A DNA stretch of 64,000 nt. Source: Pseudomonas putida S13.1.2. Lineage in GTDB: Bacteria > Pseudomonadota > Gammaproteobacteria > Pseudomonadales > Pseudomonadaceae. The notes under the pieces are model-generated. The model had not been told where the DNA came from. It ran no database searches and worked only from the letters and a program-made list of their open reading frames with translations. The first letter of the stretch is position 1; the number at the start of each line of letters is the position of its first letter. The position numbers and the translations under genes were made by a program. The stretch is from positions 930,001 through 994,000 of the forward strand of contig NZ_CP010979.1 in NCBI RefSeq assembly GCF_000498395.2. The letters run 5' to 3'. This document shows, piece after piece, positions 1 to 9,180 of the stretch.

Positions 1-32
1 GCACTGCAAATCTACAGGCCTGCCAATGCGCA

Positions 33-211
33 TTAGCACCGAACCGTAACCCCCGCATTCACCGAGTGGAAGCGTGCACCCGAACCGAATGTAGCCAAGT
101 CTGCGCTCACGCGCAGGGCATCGAGCTGGGCGCCGGTGTACAGGCCCAGGTGGTAGTTGTCGCGGTGGCCTTTGGCGTCGCGGTCGTCGGCATGTTCTTG
201 CCGAATGTGTG
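33..211 (-). pseudogene. Remnant of an autotransporter-like outer-membrane beta-barrel gene
   Basis: Read on the minus strand, an open frame of about 59 codons runs between two stops with no usable start. It encodes alternating polar and hydrophobic residues, with a stretch like LGLYTGAQ and an end like VNAGVTVRC. This resembles the strand pattern and final strand of Pseudomonas autotransporter barrels. The fragment is far shorter than a barrel (about 250-300 residues), and the strand joined to the last one does not look contiguous, so an internal deletion is likely. It lies upstream of and opposite to the glutaminase gene. The assignment rests on pattern only; a non-coding explanation remains possible. 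Confidence 0.35.
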
Positions 212-285
212 ATCAATGCCGCTCAGTCTTCGTCAAGCATGCGACCCCTTACCGACGTCTGAAGGGGATTGAGCCAGGGCCTTTC

Positions 286-1194
286 ATGCAAACGCTGTTG
301 AACGAGATTCTTGAAGAAGTACGCCCCTTGATCGGCAAGGGCAAAGTGGCTGACTACATCCCAGCGCTGGCCGATGTACCGGCGCAGCAGTTGGGCATCG
401 CGCTCTATAGCAACGATGGCAGCCATTACTGCGCAGGCGACGCAAGGGTGCCTTTTTCGGTGCAGAGTATTTCCAAGGTGTTCAGCCTGGTTCAGGCAAT
501 AGGCCACTCAGGTGAAGCCATTTGGGAGCGGCTTGGCCATGAGCCTTCAGGCCAGCCGTTCAATTCGCTGGTGCAGCTGGAGTTCGAGCGCGGGCGCCCG
601 CGCAACCCGTTTATCAATGCGGGGGCGTTGGTGATCTGCGATATCAACCAGTCACGCTTCGCAGCACCCACGTTGTCGATGCGTGATTTTGTTCGACGGC
701 TTTCGGGCAACCCTCACATTTCGATCGATGCCCGTGTCGCAGATTCGGAATACCAGTTCCGCGCGCGCAACGCTGCCATGGCTTACCTGATGCAGTCTTT
801 TGGTAACTTCCATAACGAGGTCGAGCCGGTGCTGCGCAGTTACTTCAGTTACTGCGCGCTGCAAATGAACTGCCTGGACCTGGCCCGGGCATTCTGCTTC
901 CTGGCCAACGACGGGTTTTGCAAGCACAGCGAAGAGCAAATTCTCACCCGGCGCCAGGCCCAGCAGGTGAACTCGATCATGGCCACCAGCGGGCTGTATG
1001 ACGAAGCCGGTAATTTCGCCTACCGAGTGGGGTTGCCAGGTAAGAGTGGCGTGGGTGGCGGCATTGTGGCGATTGTGCCGGGGCAATTTACCGTATGCGT
1101 TTGGTCCCCCGAGTTGAATGCTGCGGGCAACTCCCTCGCGGGCATGGCGGCGCTGGAGTTGCTGAGTTCACGGATCGGGTGGTCGGTGTTTTGA
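286..1194 (+). CDS. glsA: Glutaminase
   Basis: Hydrolyses L-glutamine to glutamate and ammonia. The 302-residue product has the usual length of the serine-dependent beta-lactamase-fold glutaminases. The SxxK catalytic motif is visible as S61-I-S-K64, followed by family motifs such as NPFINAGAL and the Gly-rich KSGVGGGI segment near the C terminus. The ATG at 286 gives the family's normal N terminus ([12 protein letters not shown]); the frame stays open upstream to 157, but that extension is low-complexity and unlike the family. The gene ends directly against the convergent LysR gene, with no intergenic base between the stops. Confidence 0.93.
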   Translation: MQTLLNEILEEVRPLIGKGKVADYIPALADVPAQQLGIALYSNDGSHYCAGDARVPFSVQSISKVFSLVQAIGHSGEAIWERLGHEPSGQPFNSLVQLEFERGRPRNPFINAGALVICDINQSRFAAPTLSMRDFVRRLSGNPHISIDARVADSEYQFRARNAAMAYLMQSFGNFHNEVEPVLRSYFSYCALQMNCLDLARAFCFLANDGFCKHSEEQILTRRQAQQVNSIMATSGLYDEAGNFAYRVGLPGKSGVGGGIVAIVPGQFTVCVWSPELNAAGNSLAGMAALELLSSRIGWSVF

Positions 1195-2118
1195 TCAGTG
1201 GGCGGGCTCGCGGGTAACGGAGCCTGCTATCTCCTGAGTCACCCAACCCTTGAACGCCTCCGCTACCGGCGACGGGTGCATGGCGCCTGACTGGGCCAGC
1301 ACCACTTTTTGCGGTGATACCTCTTCCAGCAATGGCCGGCATAGCAGCGGCGTACCGTCATAGCAGTGGTCCCCGGCGGGGCGGGTACACGACAGTGCAA
1401 CCCCATAGCCATGCGCGACAAGGCCTCGTTGCATCTCGAAGGTCTGGGTGTATTGCTGAGTGCGTGGTTGCAGGTTATGCGCCCAAAACAGTGAAAGGAA
1501 GTATTCACGCGTTTGTGCGATGTCCTCAAGAATCAGGCATTCCTGTGCCAGTTCATGCAGCGGTATGGCTGCCAAGTGGGCCAGGCGATGGTCTGTGGCG
1601 ATGAGCGCGTAAGGTTTCAACTCGGCCAGCACCTGGCGCGGCAGCGAGGGATCAAGGCCTATGTCGTAAGTAAGCGCAAGCTCCGCTTTGCCGGCACTCA
1701 GGTGGCGGTGCACGCCTGCCAGGTCCGTTTCGAACAGCGTTACCTCGACATCGGGGTACTGCTTGCGAAAGCTCGATAGCAGCCGGGGTGCGAAGTAAGG
1801 GCCTAAGTCTTGAAAGCAGATAAGCGACAGGTTGCCGCGCAGCGAGCCTTGCGCCGTATCGGTGTTCTGATTCATGGCGATGGCCATGCCAATGATATCG
1901 CGGGCCTGGGCCAGCAAACGCGTGCCCGCTGACGTCAGCTCCAGCCCTCGGCTGACCTGGCGCCGGAATAGCCGCTCATTCAACGCCTCTTCAAGTTGGG
2001 CAATAGCGACCGATACCGACGGCTGTGAAACGTGGCGGGCTCTCGCCGCAGCGCTGATGCTGCCGTGTTCGGCCACGGCGACGAAATACTCTAACTGCCG
2101 GAACGAGAAACCTATCAT
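1195..2118 (-). CDS. LysR-family transcriptional regulator
   Basis: A 307-residue regulator with an N-terminal winged HTH (about residues 5-65, pattern FRQLEYFVAVAEHGSISAAA) and a C-terminal effector-binding domain. It is divergent from a dioxygenase gene and an amino-acid permease gene. A symmetric TTTCCTA/TAGGAAA element touches its start codon, so autoregulation and control of the divergent genes are the likely roles. The inducer cannot be read from the sequence; an amino acid or related metabolite is inferred from the permease. Confidence 0.9.
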   Translation of the reverse strand: MIGFSFRQLEYFVAVAEHGSISAAARARHVSQPSVSVAIAQLEEALNERLFRRQVSRGLELTSAGTRLLAQARDIIGMAIAMNQNTDTAQGSLRGNLSLICFQDLGPYFAPRLLSSFRKQYPDVEVTLFETDLAGVHRHLSAGKAELALTYDIGLDPSLPRQVLAELKPYALIATDHRLAHLAAIPLHELAQECLILEDIAQTREYFLSLFWAHNLQPRTQQYTQTFEMQRGLVAHGYGVALSCTRPAGDHCYDGTPLLCRPLLEEVSPQKVVLAQSGAMHPSPVAEAFKGWVTQEIAGSVTREPAH

Positions 2119-2120
2119 TT

Positions 2121-2160
2121 TTTCCTATACTCCGGATTAGGAAATATATTCTTTTCCTAT
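2121..2160. promoter_or_regulatory. Candidate LysR operator between divergent genes
   Basis: A 7-bp perfect inverted repeat, TTTCCTA and TAGGAAA, is separated by 10 bases (2121-2144). A third TTTCCTAT copy follows at 2153-2160. The repeat begins 3 bases upstream of the LysR start and about 115 bases upstream of the dioxygenase start. Its position and spacing fit LysR autoregulatory and activation sites; binding itself is inferred. Confidence 0.5.
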
Positions 2161-2256
2161 TGGTGCCGAAAAGCAATACTCGCCGTGCACCATGCTTATC
2201 CCGCTTAACTTCTGGCAGTGGTGCTGTTGCCCAATAAAAAGACCAAAGGGTGCTCT

Positions 2257-3081
2257 ATGAAACAGTCCGCCGAATTTCAACTCAGCGAAGAAACCATCGA
2301 AGCCTTCCAGCGTGATGGTGCTGTCTGCGTACGTAATCTGTTCACGCCGGAGGAAGTTGCACTGCTCGAAACCGGCATCGAACAGAACCTGAAAACCCCC
2401 AGCGAGCGCGCCAAAGTGGCGAGCCGCCCCGACGACCCGGGTTGGTTCTTCGAGGACTTCTGCAACTGGGGCGATATCGCGGCCTATCGCCAGTTCATCT
2501 TCGAGAGCCGGGTGGGTACCGTTGCCGCTCAACTCATGAACAGCGAAACAGCCCGGCTTTATCACGATCATCTGCTGGTCAAGGAGCCCAACACGCGTCA
2601 GCGCACGCCTTGGCACCAGGACCAGCCGTACTACAACATCGATGGGCGCCAGAACTGCAGCATGTGGATGCCTATCGACCCCGTCGCAAGGGAGTCCACC
2701 CTTGAGTTTGTAGGGGGCTCGCACCTGGGGCCGTGGCTGATGCCGCGCAGCTTCCTCGACAGCCAGGCGCAATGGTTCCCGGAAGGTAGCCTGGCTGACT
2801 TGCCGGATATCGAGGCCGATCGCAGCGCCTGGAACATCCTCGGCTGGGAGCTTTCCCCAGGCGACGCCGTGTTCTTCCACATGCTGACCTTGCACGCTTC
2901 TGGAGGTGTCGGGGGCAATCGCCGGCGCCGTGCCTTCTCGGTGCGTTTCCTAGGCGACGACATCACTCACGCACCGCGCCAGTGGAAAACCTCGCCCCAG
3001 TTTCCTGGGCTCGAAACAGAATTGGCCAGCGGTGCCCAGATGAACCATGAGCTATTCCCGGTGCTGTGGCCAAGGGCTTGA
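2257..3081 (+). CDS. Phytanoyl-CoA dioxygenase (PhyH) family protein
   Basis: A 274-residue Fe(II)/2-oxoglutarate-dependent oxygenase. The iron-binding H120-x-D122 motif lies in TPWHQDQPYY, the distal His is H213 (LHASGG), and the Arg-rich RRRRAFSVRF segment supplies the 2-oxoglutarate-binding Arg. ATG 2257 is chosen because AAAGGG lies 6 bases upstream; the frame is open from a GTG at 2218, without family-like sequence. The next gene is an amino-acid permease in the same direction 80 bp away, so the substrate may be an amino acid or a related acid, but PhyH proteins are too varied to predict it. Confidence 0.85.
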   Translation: MKQSAEFQLSEETIEAFQRDGAVCVRNLFTPEEVALLETGIEQNLKTPSERAKVASRPDDPGWFFEDFCNWGDIAAYRQFIFESRVGTVAAQLMNSETARLYHDHLLVKEPNTRQRTPWHQDQPYYNIDGRQNCSMWMPIDPVARESTLEFVGGSHLGPWLMPRSFLDSQAQWFPEGSLADLPDIEADRSAWNILGWELSPGDAVFFHMLTLHASGGVGGNRRRRAFSVRFLGDDITHAPRQWKTSPQFPGLETELASGAQMNHELFPVLWPRA

Positions 3082-3160
3082 TGATTGAAACATGCGTGCC
3101 TGATTAAAACGCACAGCATCTGCGTTGTGCGGACCTGATAATAAAATCAAGAAGGTATCT

Positions 3161-4552
3161 ATGAGCGCTCAATCTTCACAACAGCTGAAGCGGGGTCTGT
3201 CTACCCGGCATATTCGTTTCATGGCGTTAGGTTCTGCCATCGGTACGGGGCTGTTCTATGGCTCGGCATCGGCAATAAAACTGGCAGGGCCATCAGTTTT
3301 GCTCGCCTATTTGATAGGGGGGGCAGCCATTTACATGATGATGCGCGCCCTTGGCGAAATGGCGGTTCATAACCCGGTGTCAGGCTCGTTCGGCCACTAT
3401 GCCAGCCAATACCTGGGCCGCTATTTTGGCTTTCTGACAGGTTGGAGCTACGCGTTCTCCATGTTGGTGGTGTGCCTGGCAGACGTGACGGCGTTTGGCG
3501 TCTACATGGGGCTGTGGTTCCCGGAAACACCCGCCTGGATCTGGGTGCTTGGAATAGTGTTCTTCATCGGGTCGTTGAACCTGTGTAGCGTGAAAGTGTT
3601 CGGCGAGATGGAGTTCTGGCTGTCGTTGCTGAAGGTCACCGCTATCGTTGCCATGATTGTAGCGGGTGGGGCCGTGCTGCTGTTGGGTATCCAGTTGAAT
3701 GACGAGGCAGGCACTGTTGCCGGCATCTCGAACCTGTGGAGCCACGGCGGGTTCTTCCCTAATGGCATCGGTGGGATGATTGCTTCGTTCACCGTTGTGA
3801 TGTTCGCTTTTGGCGGGGTCGAAATGATCGGCATTACCGCAGGCGAGGCAAAGGACCCGAAGCGCGTGCTGCCTAAGGCCATCAACTCGGTGCCTCTGCG
3901 CATTCTGCTGTTCTATATCCTTACCTTGTTCGTGCTCATGGCCATTTACCCCTGGACCAGCATTGGCAGCCACGGTAGCCCATTCGTTCAGATCTTCAGT
4001 GGCCTTGGCATCAGCTCAGCGGCAACTGTGTTGAACATCGTTGTAATTTCCGCTGCGGTATCAGCCATCAATAGCGACATCTTCAGCGCCGGGCGAATGA
4101 TGTACGGCATGGCTCAAAACGGCCAAGCCCCTGCCGGCTTCGCATCACTGTCGCGTTTCGGTGTGCCGTGGATGACGGTTGCAGTGATGGGCGTCGCTCT
4201 GCTTTTGGGCGTGGTATTGAATTACCTGGTCCCAGAAGACTTGTTCCTGGTGCTTGCCGCGGTGGTCACGTTCTCCATTGTCTGGGTCTGGTTGATGATC
4301 CTGCTATCGCAGGTGGCCATGCGGCGCGGCATGAGCAAGGAGGAGGCTGCGGCACTGGATTACCGAGTGCCGCTGTGGCCGGTAGGTCCAGCTTGCGCGA
4401 TTGCGTTCATGGTGTTCATCTTTGGCGTGCTCGGTTGGTTCCCGGCCAGCCGCACCGCCCTGTATGTTGGGGTTGGCTGGTTGGTCGTTCTGTCTTTGGG
4501 CTACTGGCTGTGGGGTGTACGTACACCGCGACCAGTGTCAGCGAGTGCTTGA
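3161..4552 (+). CDS. Amino-acid permease (APC superfamily, AAT family)
   Basis: A 463-residue inner-membrane transporter of about 12 helices. The N-terminal [20 protein letters not shown] signature and the downstream GEMAV and AGEAKDP motifs are those of the ProY/AnsP/GabP-type amino-acid permeases. ATG 3161 follows a GAAGGT ribosome site. It is probably co-transcribed with the dioxygenase upstream and controlled by the divergent LysR protein. The substrate is not determined; ProY-like proline or a similar amino acid is a guess. Confidence 0.88.
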   Translation: MSAQSSQQLKRGLSTRHIRFMALGSAIGTGLFYGSASAIKLAGPSVLLAYLIGGAAIYMMMRALGEMAVHNPVSGSFGHYASQYLGRYFGFLTGWSYAFSMLVVCLADVTAFGVYMGLWFPETPAWIWVLGIVFFIGSLNLCSVKVFGEMEFWLSLLKVTAIVAMIVAGGAVLLLGIQLNDEAGTVAGISNLWSHGGFFPNGIGGMIASFTVVMFAFGGVEMIGITAGEAKDPKRVLPKAINSVPLRILLFYILTLFVLMAIYPWTSIGSHGSPFVQIFSGLGISSAATVLNIVVISAAVSAINSDIFSAGRMMYGMAQNGQAPAGFASLSRFGVPWMTVAVMGVALLLGVVLNYLVPEDLFLVLAAVVTFSIVWVWLMILLSQVAMRRGMSKEEAAALDYRVPLWPVGPACAIAFMVFIFGVLGWFPASRTALYVGVGWLVVLSLGYWLWGVRTPRPVSASA

Positions 4553-4632
4553 GGCATTGAAGCGTTCGCGTCCGCATTGCGAGCTTTGTCTGGGCAGCTG
4601 CTCTTGCAGAAATATCCAAGTCATGGGCTGTA

Positions 4633-4684
4633 CCTGTGGGAGCGGGTTCACCCGCGAACACCGGCAAAGCCGGTGCCATCCAGC
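4633..4684. repeat. REP element (type A)
   Basis: A TGTGGGAGCGGG...CCCGCGAACACCGG repeat of the Pseudomonas REP class, in the gap between the convergent permease and DUF6708 genes. The CCGGCAAAGCCGG part forms a second small hairpin. Confidence 0.8.
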
Positions 4685-4741
4685 GCGCGGTTTCGTCCTA
4701 TAGGCATGATCTCGAATCGCCAGCACCGAGAGCGGTAGTTT

Positions 4742-5557
4742 TCAGGAGACCTCATCCGTTGCTGGCGCAGTGCGAGACTCAAGGTCGATTTCGGTCGGCC
4801 ACTGGACTTTCGGCGCCAAGCAATGCATGTGGCTCAGGCCATCGTCATCGTTCCAGTCGCGGGGTGGGTGCACGAACTTGGGCAGGGCTTCAGGGCCTTG
4901 CTGCATGAAGAGCCGGGCGATGGCCCAGTAAGCCTTGCCCTCATGCAGGGTATGAGTGAAGAAGACACGATCAATGACTTCGTCAGTCTCAGGATTACGG
5001 ACTGACAGCATGACGTTTTCGATCAGGCCACCATGGCCAGGGGCGTAGATGCGGTATACCTCGGCGGTGACGTCGTCCCAGTTGTAGGCGACGGGTTGGA
5101 CACCCCAGCGTTTACGGCTGAAGATGAAGATGCGGTCGAAGCGGTACTGGTAAAAATAGACTTTCCGACGCAGGCGATTGAAGCGAATGGGTTCGTCTCT
5201 GGGCAAGACAAGATCCTCCTTTATGTAAGGGATGAGGGCCCAAAGAGCTGCTGGTGGACCGAGCACTATAAATACACTCATCAACCAGTCCCGCTGCCAG
5301 CCGTATACGAATAAATCCCAGTACAAAGAAAGTGTTAATCCGGCGCAAAAACATAAACCGGGAATACCGATTAATGCTGAAAATCCGCGAAGGCTTATTG
5401 TTTTTCTCGGTAGTTCAAGGTATGTGTCGTCAAAATAATTAGGCGAGGGATTTACCGTCTCTACCCAGCAGCGATCATCTGGCTCCTCTCCCGTCGGAGG
5501 CAGGTCATAGCTCCAACCTATGGCGCGCTCCCATAACACCTTGGGCTTAAATGTCAT
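4742..5557 (-). CDS. DUF6708-like membrane protein, partner of the adjacent VasX-like effector
   Basis: A 271-residue protein with two hydrophobic segments near residues 55-110 (ALIGIPGLCFCAGLTLSLYW and MSVFIVLGPPAALWALIPYI), followed by a soluble domain. Its start overlaps the stop of the 1070-residue effector gene by 4 bases (ATGA), so the two are translationally coupled. Proteins of this type (I recognise it as DUF6708) commonly sit next to VasX-type type VI effectors. A role as membrane immunity protein or effector accessory is inferred. The 5' half of the gene is noticeably AT-richer than the surrounding chromosome. Confidence 0.7.
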   Translation of the reverse strand: MTFKPKVLWERAIGWSYDLPPTGEEPDDRCWVETVNPSPNYFDDTYLELPRKTISLRGFSALIGIPGLCFCAGLTLSLYWDLFVYGWQRDWLMSVFIVLGPPAALWALIPYIKEDLVLPRDEPIRFNRLRRKVYFYQYRFDRIFIFSRKRWGVQPVAYNWDDVTAEVYRIYAPGHGGLIENVMLSVRNPETDEVIDRVFFTHTLHEGKAYWAIARLFMQQGPEALPKFVHPPRDWNDDDGLSHMHCLAPKVQWPTEIDLESRTAPATDEVS

Positions 5558-8500
5558 TCATTCATTCCTCGAGAACAAACTTCAATATAGGCGTCCGGCA
5601 AATTGCGGTCAGGCCAATACATAACCAGTAGGGTGGCGGCGCTTAAGCTGTGGCTCCCAATCGTAGGTACTAGCGGCACAACTCCTGAGATTTCAAGCTG
5701 AAAAACACCGCCATCTTCACTGTGATAAGGTCTTTGATATTCATCAGTGGAAAAATCACTCACATAGTCTGGATGTCGCGGGGGTGTAAACTTAGAAAAA
5801 GAGGATGACGGGGAAAGTGGCCTTATTGGGTGCGAAAAGTAATCACCCGAGGCAATACTTTCTCCGCCAACGTAATCTGGAAACGCTCCATCACCGACAC
5901 GATGTGCTATCAATTTCCAGCGATATGCGGATTTCGCTTTATTGAAACTGGGTAATACGACGAGAAACTTGAGCTGTTGCACCGTGCTCAAGCTGACCAA
6001 GCCTCCTATTTTTGGGAGTGTAGGATCCGTAGCCATACTTGACTCAAAATTTAGCCTTGCCTGCACGCCCAGCGTCGCAGCATTGAGTTCTGCGAATGCT
6101 ATGTCTGAAAATTCCGGAGCGTTCCAGTGTATGGAAGGTGTTTCATTAGCAAGCCCGAAATAGCACCGACGCGCCCAGCGTTCGAGAGCATTTGATTCGT
6201 TTTTTTCTGCTCGCTTGCTCAACTCATAGGCGACTAGAGACAATGATATTGCTAAACCTAAAGGGCCAAATACGAAAGGTCTGAAAACTGCAAGCGCAAA
6301 TGCTACTGTACCCGCCCCAGATGCTAACGCGGCATATTTATATTGCAGAGCAGCTTTAGTGTCGCCAATGGCTAAAGTGCGCTTTCTTGCCAAATTGGCT
6401 TGTGCCGTGTCAAAAACCCCTGCGACTGCACTCAGTACCGCACCGATTTTTATGATGGCCTCTCCAGTGATTGCAATTCCCTCAGCCCATGGTCTACGTA
6501 TGGCGCTGACACTGGAGCGCATTACGAGTCCAATCACCTCAATTTGCCCGCCCAATATTCCTAATTGGGACCCATGGAACGCCAGCTTGGCTTCATGAGC
6601 CTTTGGCCCAATCTCCACTTCCGCTTTTGCCTGATTTCTGCTCAGGCTGTCATGCTGTAAATACAACCCACCTACAGCCAGCAGCAAGTCCCAACTACCT
6701 GCCACTCCGCGCAATCCGCTAAAGCCAGTCCGCACAAGCTGTGCCGCCTGCTGCGAAGTGATGCGCATGTCCTGCAACACCTTTCGTGCATTCGCCTCCA
6801 GGGTTCCCGCCGCGACCGAGATATCCATTAAGGCAATCTGCGCCGCGCTGCTCGCTTGGGTCACCCTCATGCTGGCTTCGTCAATCAACCGGCCACGCAC
6901 GTCTTCAGCGGTACCCTCGACCCACACCGACACACTGATCATGGTGTTGGTAAACCGCGGGTCGAGCACTGCCAGGCTCATCAGCCCGTGCTGAATGATC
7001 GGCCGCACCTTGTTCCAGGCCTTGGTCGAATGAATGTCGCTGTCAGCGATGGTGCGAGGCATCCGGTCCCTAGCCTCGGCAATCGAGGCATTGGCCTTGT
7101 GCTGCAATTCGCGTAGATGAGCACTCTGCAGGGCGTAGTACTCGCCCAGCTTCATCTTCACTTCCAGCTCGATGAGGTGCACGCCGTTGTAAAGGAACTG
7201 GGTTGCACTGTTCAGGTGCCGCACGGCGGTCTGAATACCAGGTGGCAAATTGGGCGCCAGACGTTGGCTCGCCGCGTTGAGCGCGCCCTGGGTTTCGGCA
7301 ATGGCCTGCTTCAAGGTATTGCGCATGCGCAAGCCGGCATCGTCGCTCGCAATGATCTTGCTCAGCATGCCGTAGAGCTTGTCGCTGTCATTCCAGTTGG
7401 TGACATCGGAAAAGCTGGGAAGCAGCCCGGCCAACAACGCACGGTCACGCATCAACAACGCGCGATAGGGAGGGCTATCAGGATCCTGTAGCCATTTCTG
7501 CCAGAGCGTTTCGGTGGTGTCGGCAGCGGGACTCACATCGGGCGCCACCGCCTCGGTAATACCGCCACCTAGGCATAAGGCCATGGTCTTGGCATACGCC
7601 ACGCCAGACTCACGATGATCACCGTCGTAGTCGTACTGCTCGGCCACCTTGAACATGGGCGTGTCGAACAGCGCGGCGTAAGCACGGGCGTCCTTGTCGA
7701 TGAAGCGCTGGAACTCGGCTTCCTGCTGGTCGTACTCGGCCTGGAACGCCGCTCGCTTCGGTTCGTGGTAGCGCTCTTCAAGACGCTCGTCACTTTCCAG
7801 CTGGGCTCGTTCTACCAACCGTTGACGCTCCACTGCCGGGTCGACGAACACCGGTGGCCCATCGCCGGTCATCGGTTCCAGCGACGGTACCTTCTGCGCT
7901 GCCCACTCGCGCTGCGTGGCGCGAATGGCCTGGAGGATCTGCGAGGTCTGCAACTGGTAGGCACGCATGTGGGCCTCACGCCAGACTTGGCGCTTCACCA
8001 CCCAGTTCAACCGCTGATGGTTGAATTCCTGAATCAGGCCAACGGTATCGTCGAGCACCACTGCCAGCACGCCGTTCTCCAGCGTGTGCCGGTTCATCGC
8101 GTTGACCAGATAGCCGCGCATCGCAAACCGGCGCAGCCAGCGGCTGTGAAACCCATGTGCACTGTCGAACGGTGAGCAGCCGCGCTGTACGTACTCGAAC
8201 ACCTCCTTGTCGACCTGCAGATTGTCGGGCGTCATGGCGATGCCCAACAATTCGGGATTGTTACGCGCCTGGGTCAGGTCAACCCCCTCGAAGCGATGCG
8301 CAGGTGCCTGGCCCTTCTTGTAGGCGTTCAAAACGCTTGCCGGCCAAGGGTCGCTGGAGAAAGCCAACCAAGCGCTGCCATACCGGTCGGTATCGATGTT
8401 CAGGAAGGATGAAGGAATGTCGTGGTTTTCATTCACGCATTTTTCGGGCAGCGACGCGGGTAGGCCGTCTGAAGGTTCGTAAGGATTGAAGCGGCGCAGG

Positions 8501-8766
8501 TGGCCCTGTTCGCTGACTTCGTAGGCATGCCAGACCTGCTGATCGAGCAGCACATACAGGTAACCCATGCGCAAAGTGCGCAGGCCCATCTTCGCCGAGA
8601 TATGCAGGCTACCCGCCACAGTCGTGATGCACTCCGGTCGTGTATCCGGCACCAGGGCGCGACGTAGCGGCAGGATCGGTAGGCCCTGGCGTTCGCAAGA
8701 CATGCACTGGTCAGAAGGGAGCCCGGCTTCGGCTGCCGCAATGGCGATACGTTGGCTGATTGTCAA
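5554..8766 (-). CDS. Type VI secretion effector, VasX N-terminal domain (BTH_I2691-like)
   Basis: A 1070-residue protein. The N terminus (about residues 1-160) carries the VasX N-terminal region pattern, with CMSCERQGLPILPLR and the tyrosine-rich MGYLYVLL strand. A long helical middle (about 270-700) is rich in Glu, Gln and Arg. Hydrophobic segments at about 800-860 (TVAFALAVFRPF, PLGLAISLSLVAY) fit membrane insertion as in pore-forming VasX. The start is a TTG at 8766 with GAGG 6 bases upstream; no in-frame ATG gives the conserved N terminus. The last third (about 5560-6700) has lower GC than the N-terminal coding part, as is usual for exchangeable toxin ends. No VgrG or core T6SS gene is in the window. 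Confidence 0.82.
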   Translation of the reverse strand: MTISQRIAIAAAEAGLPSDQCMSCERQGLPILPLRRALVPDTRPECITTVAGSLHISAKMGLRTLRMGYLYVLLDQQVWHAYEVSEQGHLRRFNPYEPSDGLPASLPEKCVNENHDIPSSFLNIDTDRYGSAWLAFSSDPWPASVLNAYKKGQAPAHRFEGVDLTQARNNPELLGIAMTPDNLQVDKEVFEYVQRGCSPFDSAHGFHSRWLRRFAMRGYLVNAMNRHTLENGVLAVVLDDTVGLIQEFNHQRLNWVVKRQVWREAHMRAYQLQTSQILQAIRATQREWAAQKVPSLEPMTGDGPPVFVDPAVERQRLVERAQLESDERLEERYHEPKRAAFQAEYDQQEAEFQRFIDKDARAYAALFDTPMFKVAEQYDYDGDHRESGVAYAKTMALCLGGGITEAVAPDVSPAADTTETLWQKWLQDPDSPPYRALLMRDRALLAGLLPSFSDVTNWNDSDKLYGMLSKIIASDDAGLRMRNTLKQAIAETQGALNAASQRLAPNLPPGIQTAVRHLNSATQFLYNGVHLIELEVKMKLGEYYALQSAHLRELQHKANASIAEARDRMPRTIADSDIHSTKAWNKVRPIIQHGLMSLAVLDPRFTNTMISVSVWVEGTAEDVRGRLIDEASMRVTQASSAAQIALMDISVAAGTLEANARKVLQDMRITSQQAAQLVRTGFSGLRGVAGSWDLLLAVGGLYLQHDSLSRNQAKAEVEIGPKAHEAKLAFHGSQLGILGGQIEVIGLVMRSSVSAIRRPWAEGIAITGEAIIKIGAVLSAVAGVFDTAQANLARKRTLAIGDTKAALQYKYAALASGAGTVAFALAVFRPFVFGPLGLAISLSLVAYELSKRAEKNESNALERWARRCYFGLANETPSIHWNAPEFSDIAFAELNAATLGVQARLNFESSMATDPTLPKIGGLVSLSTVQQLKFLVVLPSFNKAKSAYRWKLIAHRVGDGAFPDYVGGESIASGDYFSHPIRPLSPSSSFSKFTPPRHPDYVSDFSTDEYQRPYHSEDGGVFQLEISGVVPLVPTIGSHSLSAATLLVMYWPDRNLPDAYIEVCSRGMNE

Positions 8767-8933
8767 AAACGACCTCGCGTTGAAAGGGACTGTGATGGTC
8801 CCTGAACACTAACGAGGAATCGCTTGCCGGAGGTTCCTGGGGCGTCCTAAAACCTTGTAGGAAACGTCTCTAAATGAGCCATTGGACACTCATAAAACTG
8901 TCCACTCACAGGCCTTGGAGTCATGCGGAGGCT

Positions 8934-9019
8934 TGTGGGAGCGGGCGCGCCCGCGAACACCGGCAGCGCCGGTGCCATCCACCGCGTCGAATTCTTCGCG
9001 GGCATGCCCGCTCCCACAG
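8934..9019. repeat. Inverted REP pair (type A), copy 1
   Basis: Two TGTGGGAGCGGG units face each other around a central CCGGCAGCGCCGG hairpin. It is one of two tandem pairs in the 414-bp gap between the effector and the MFS gene. Nothing else is evident in that gap apart from a small AGGGAC/GTCCCT hairpin at 8785-8803. Confidence 0.88.
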
Positions 9020-9050
9020 GTGCTGCGCAGGCTTCAGGCGTTCGTAATAC

Positions 9051-9137
9051 CTGTGGGAGCGGGCGCGCCTGCGAACACCGGCAGCGCCGGTGCCATCCAC
9101 CGCGTTGCATTCTTCGCGGGTGAACCCGCTCCCACAG
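9051..9137. repeat. Inverted REP pair (type A), copy 2
   Basis: The same architecture as the pair 32 bases to its left, nearly identical in sequence. Together they form a BIME-like tandem downstream of the MFS stop codon. Confidence 0.88.
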
Positions 9138-9180
9138 ATTTTGCGTAAGGCTTGGCTTTATCGAGGCGGCCAACCGCCGG

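Noticed and set aside
4742..8766. Mobile element or prophage carrying the effector
   Set aside because: No integrase, transposase, tRNA or direct repeats flank it. Lower GC alone points to toxin-end exchange, not to a mobile element.
8934..9137. CRISPR array
   Set aside because: Repeats are inverted REP pairs with hairpin symmetry, not regularly spaced direct repeats with unique spacers, and no cas gene is present.
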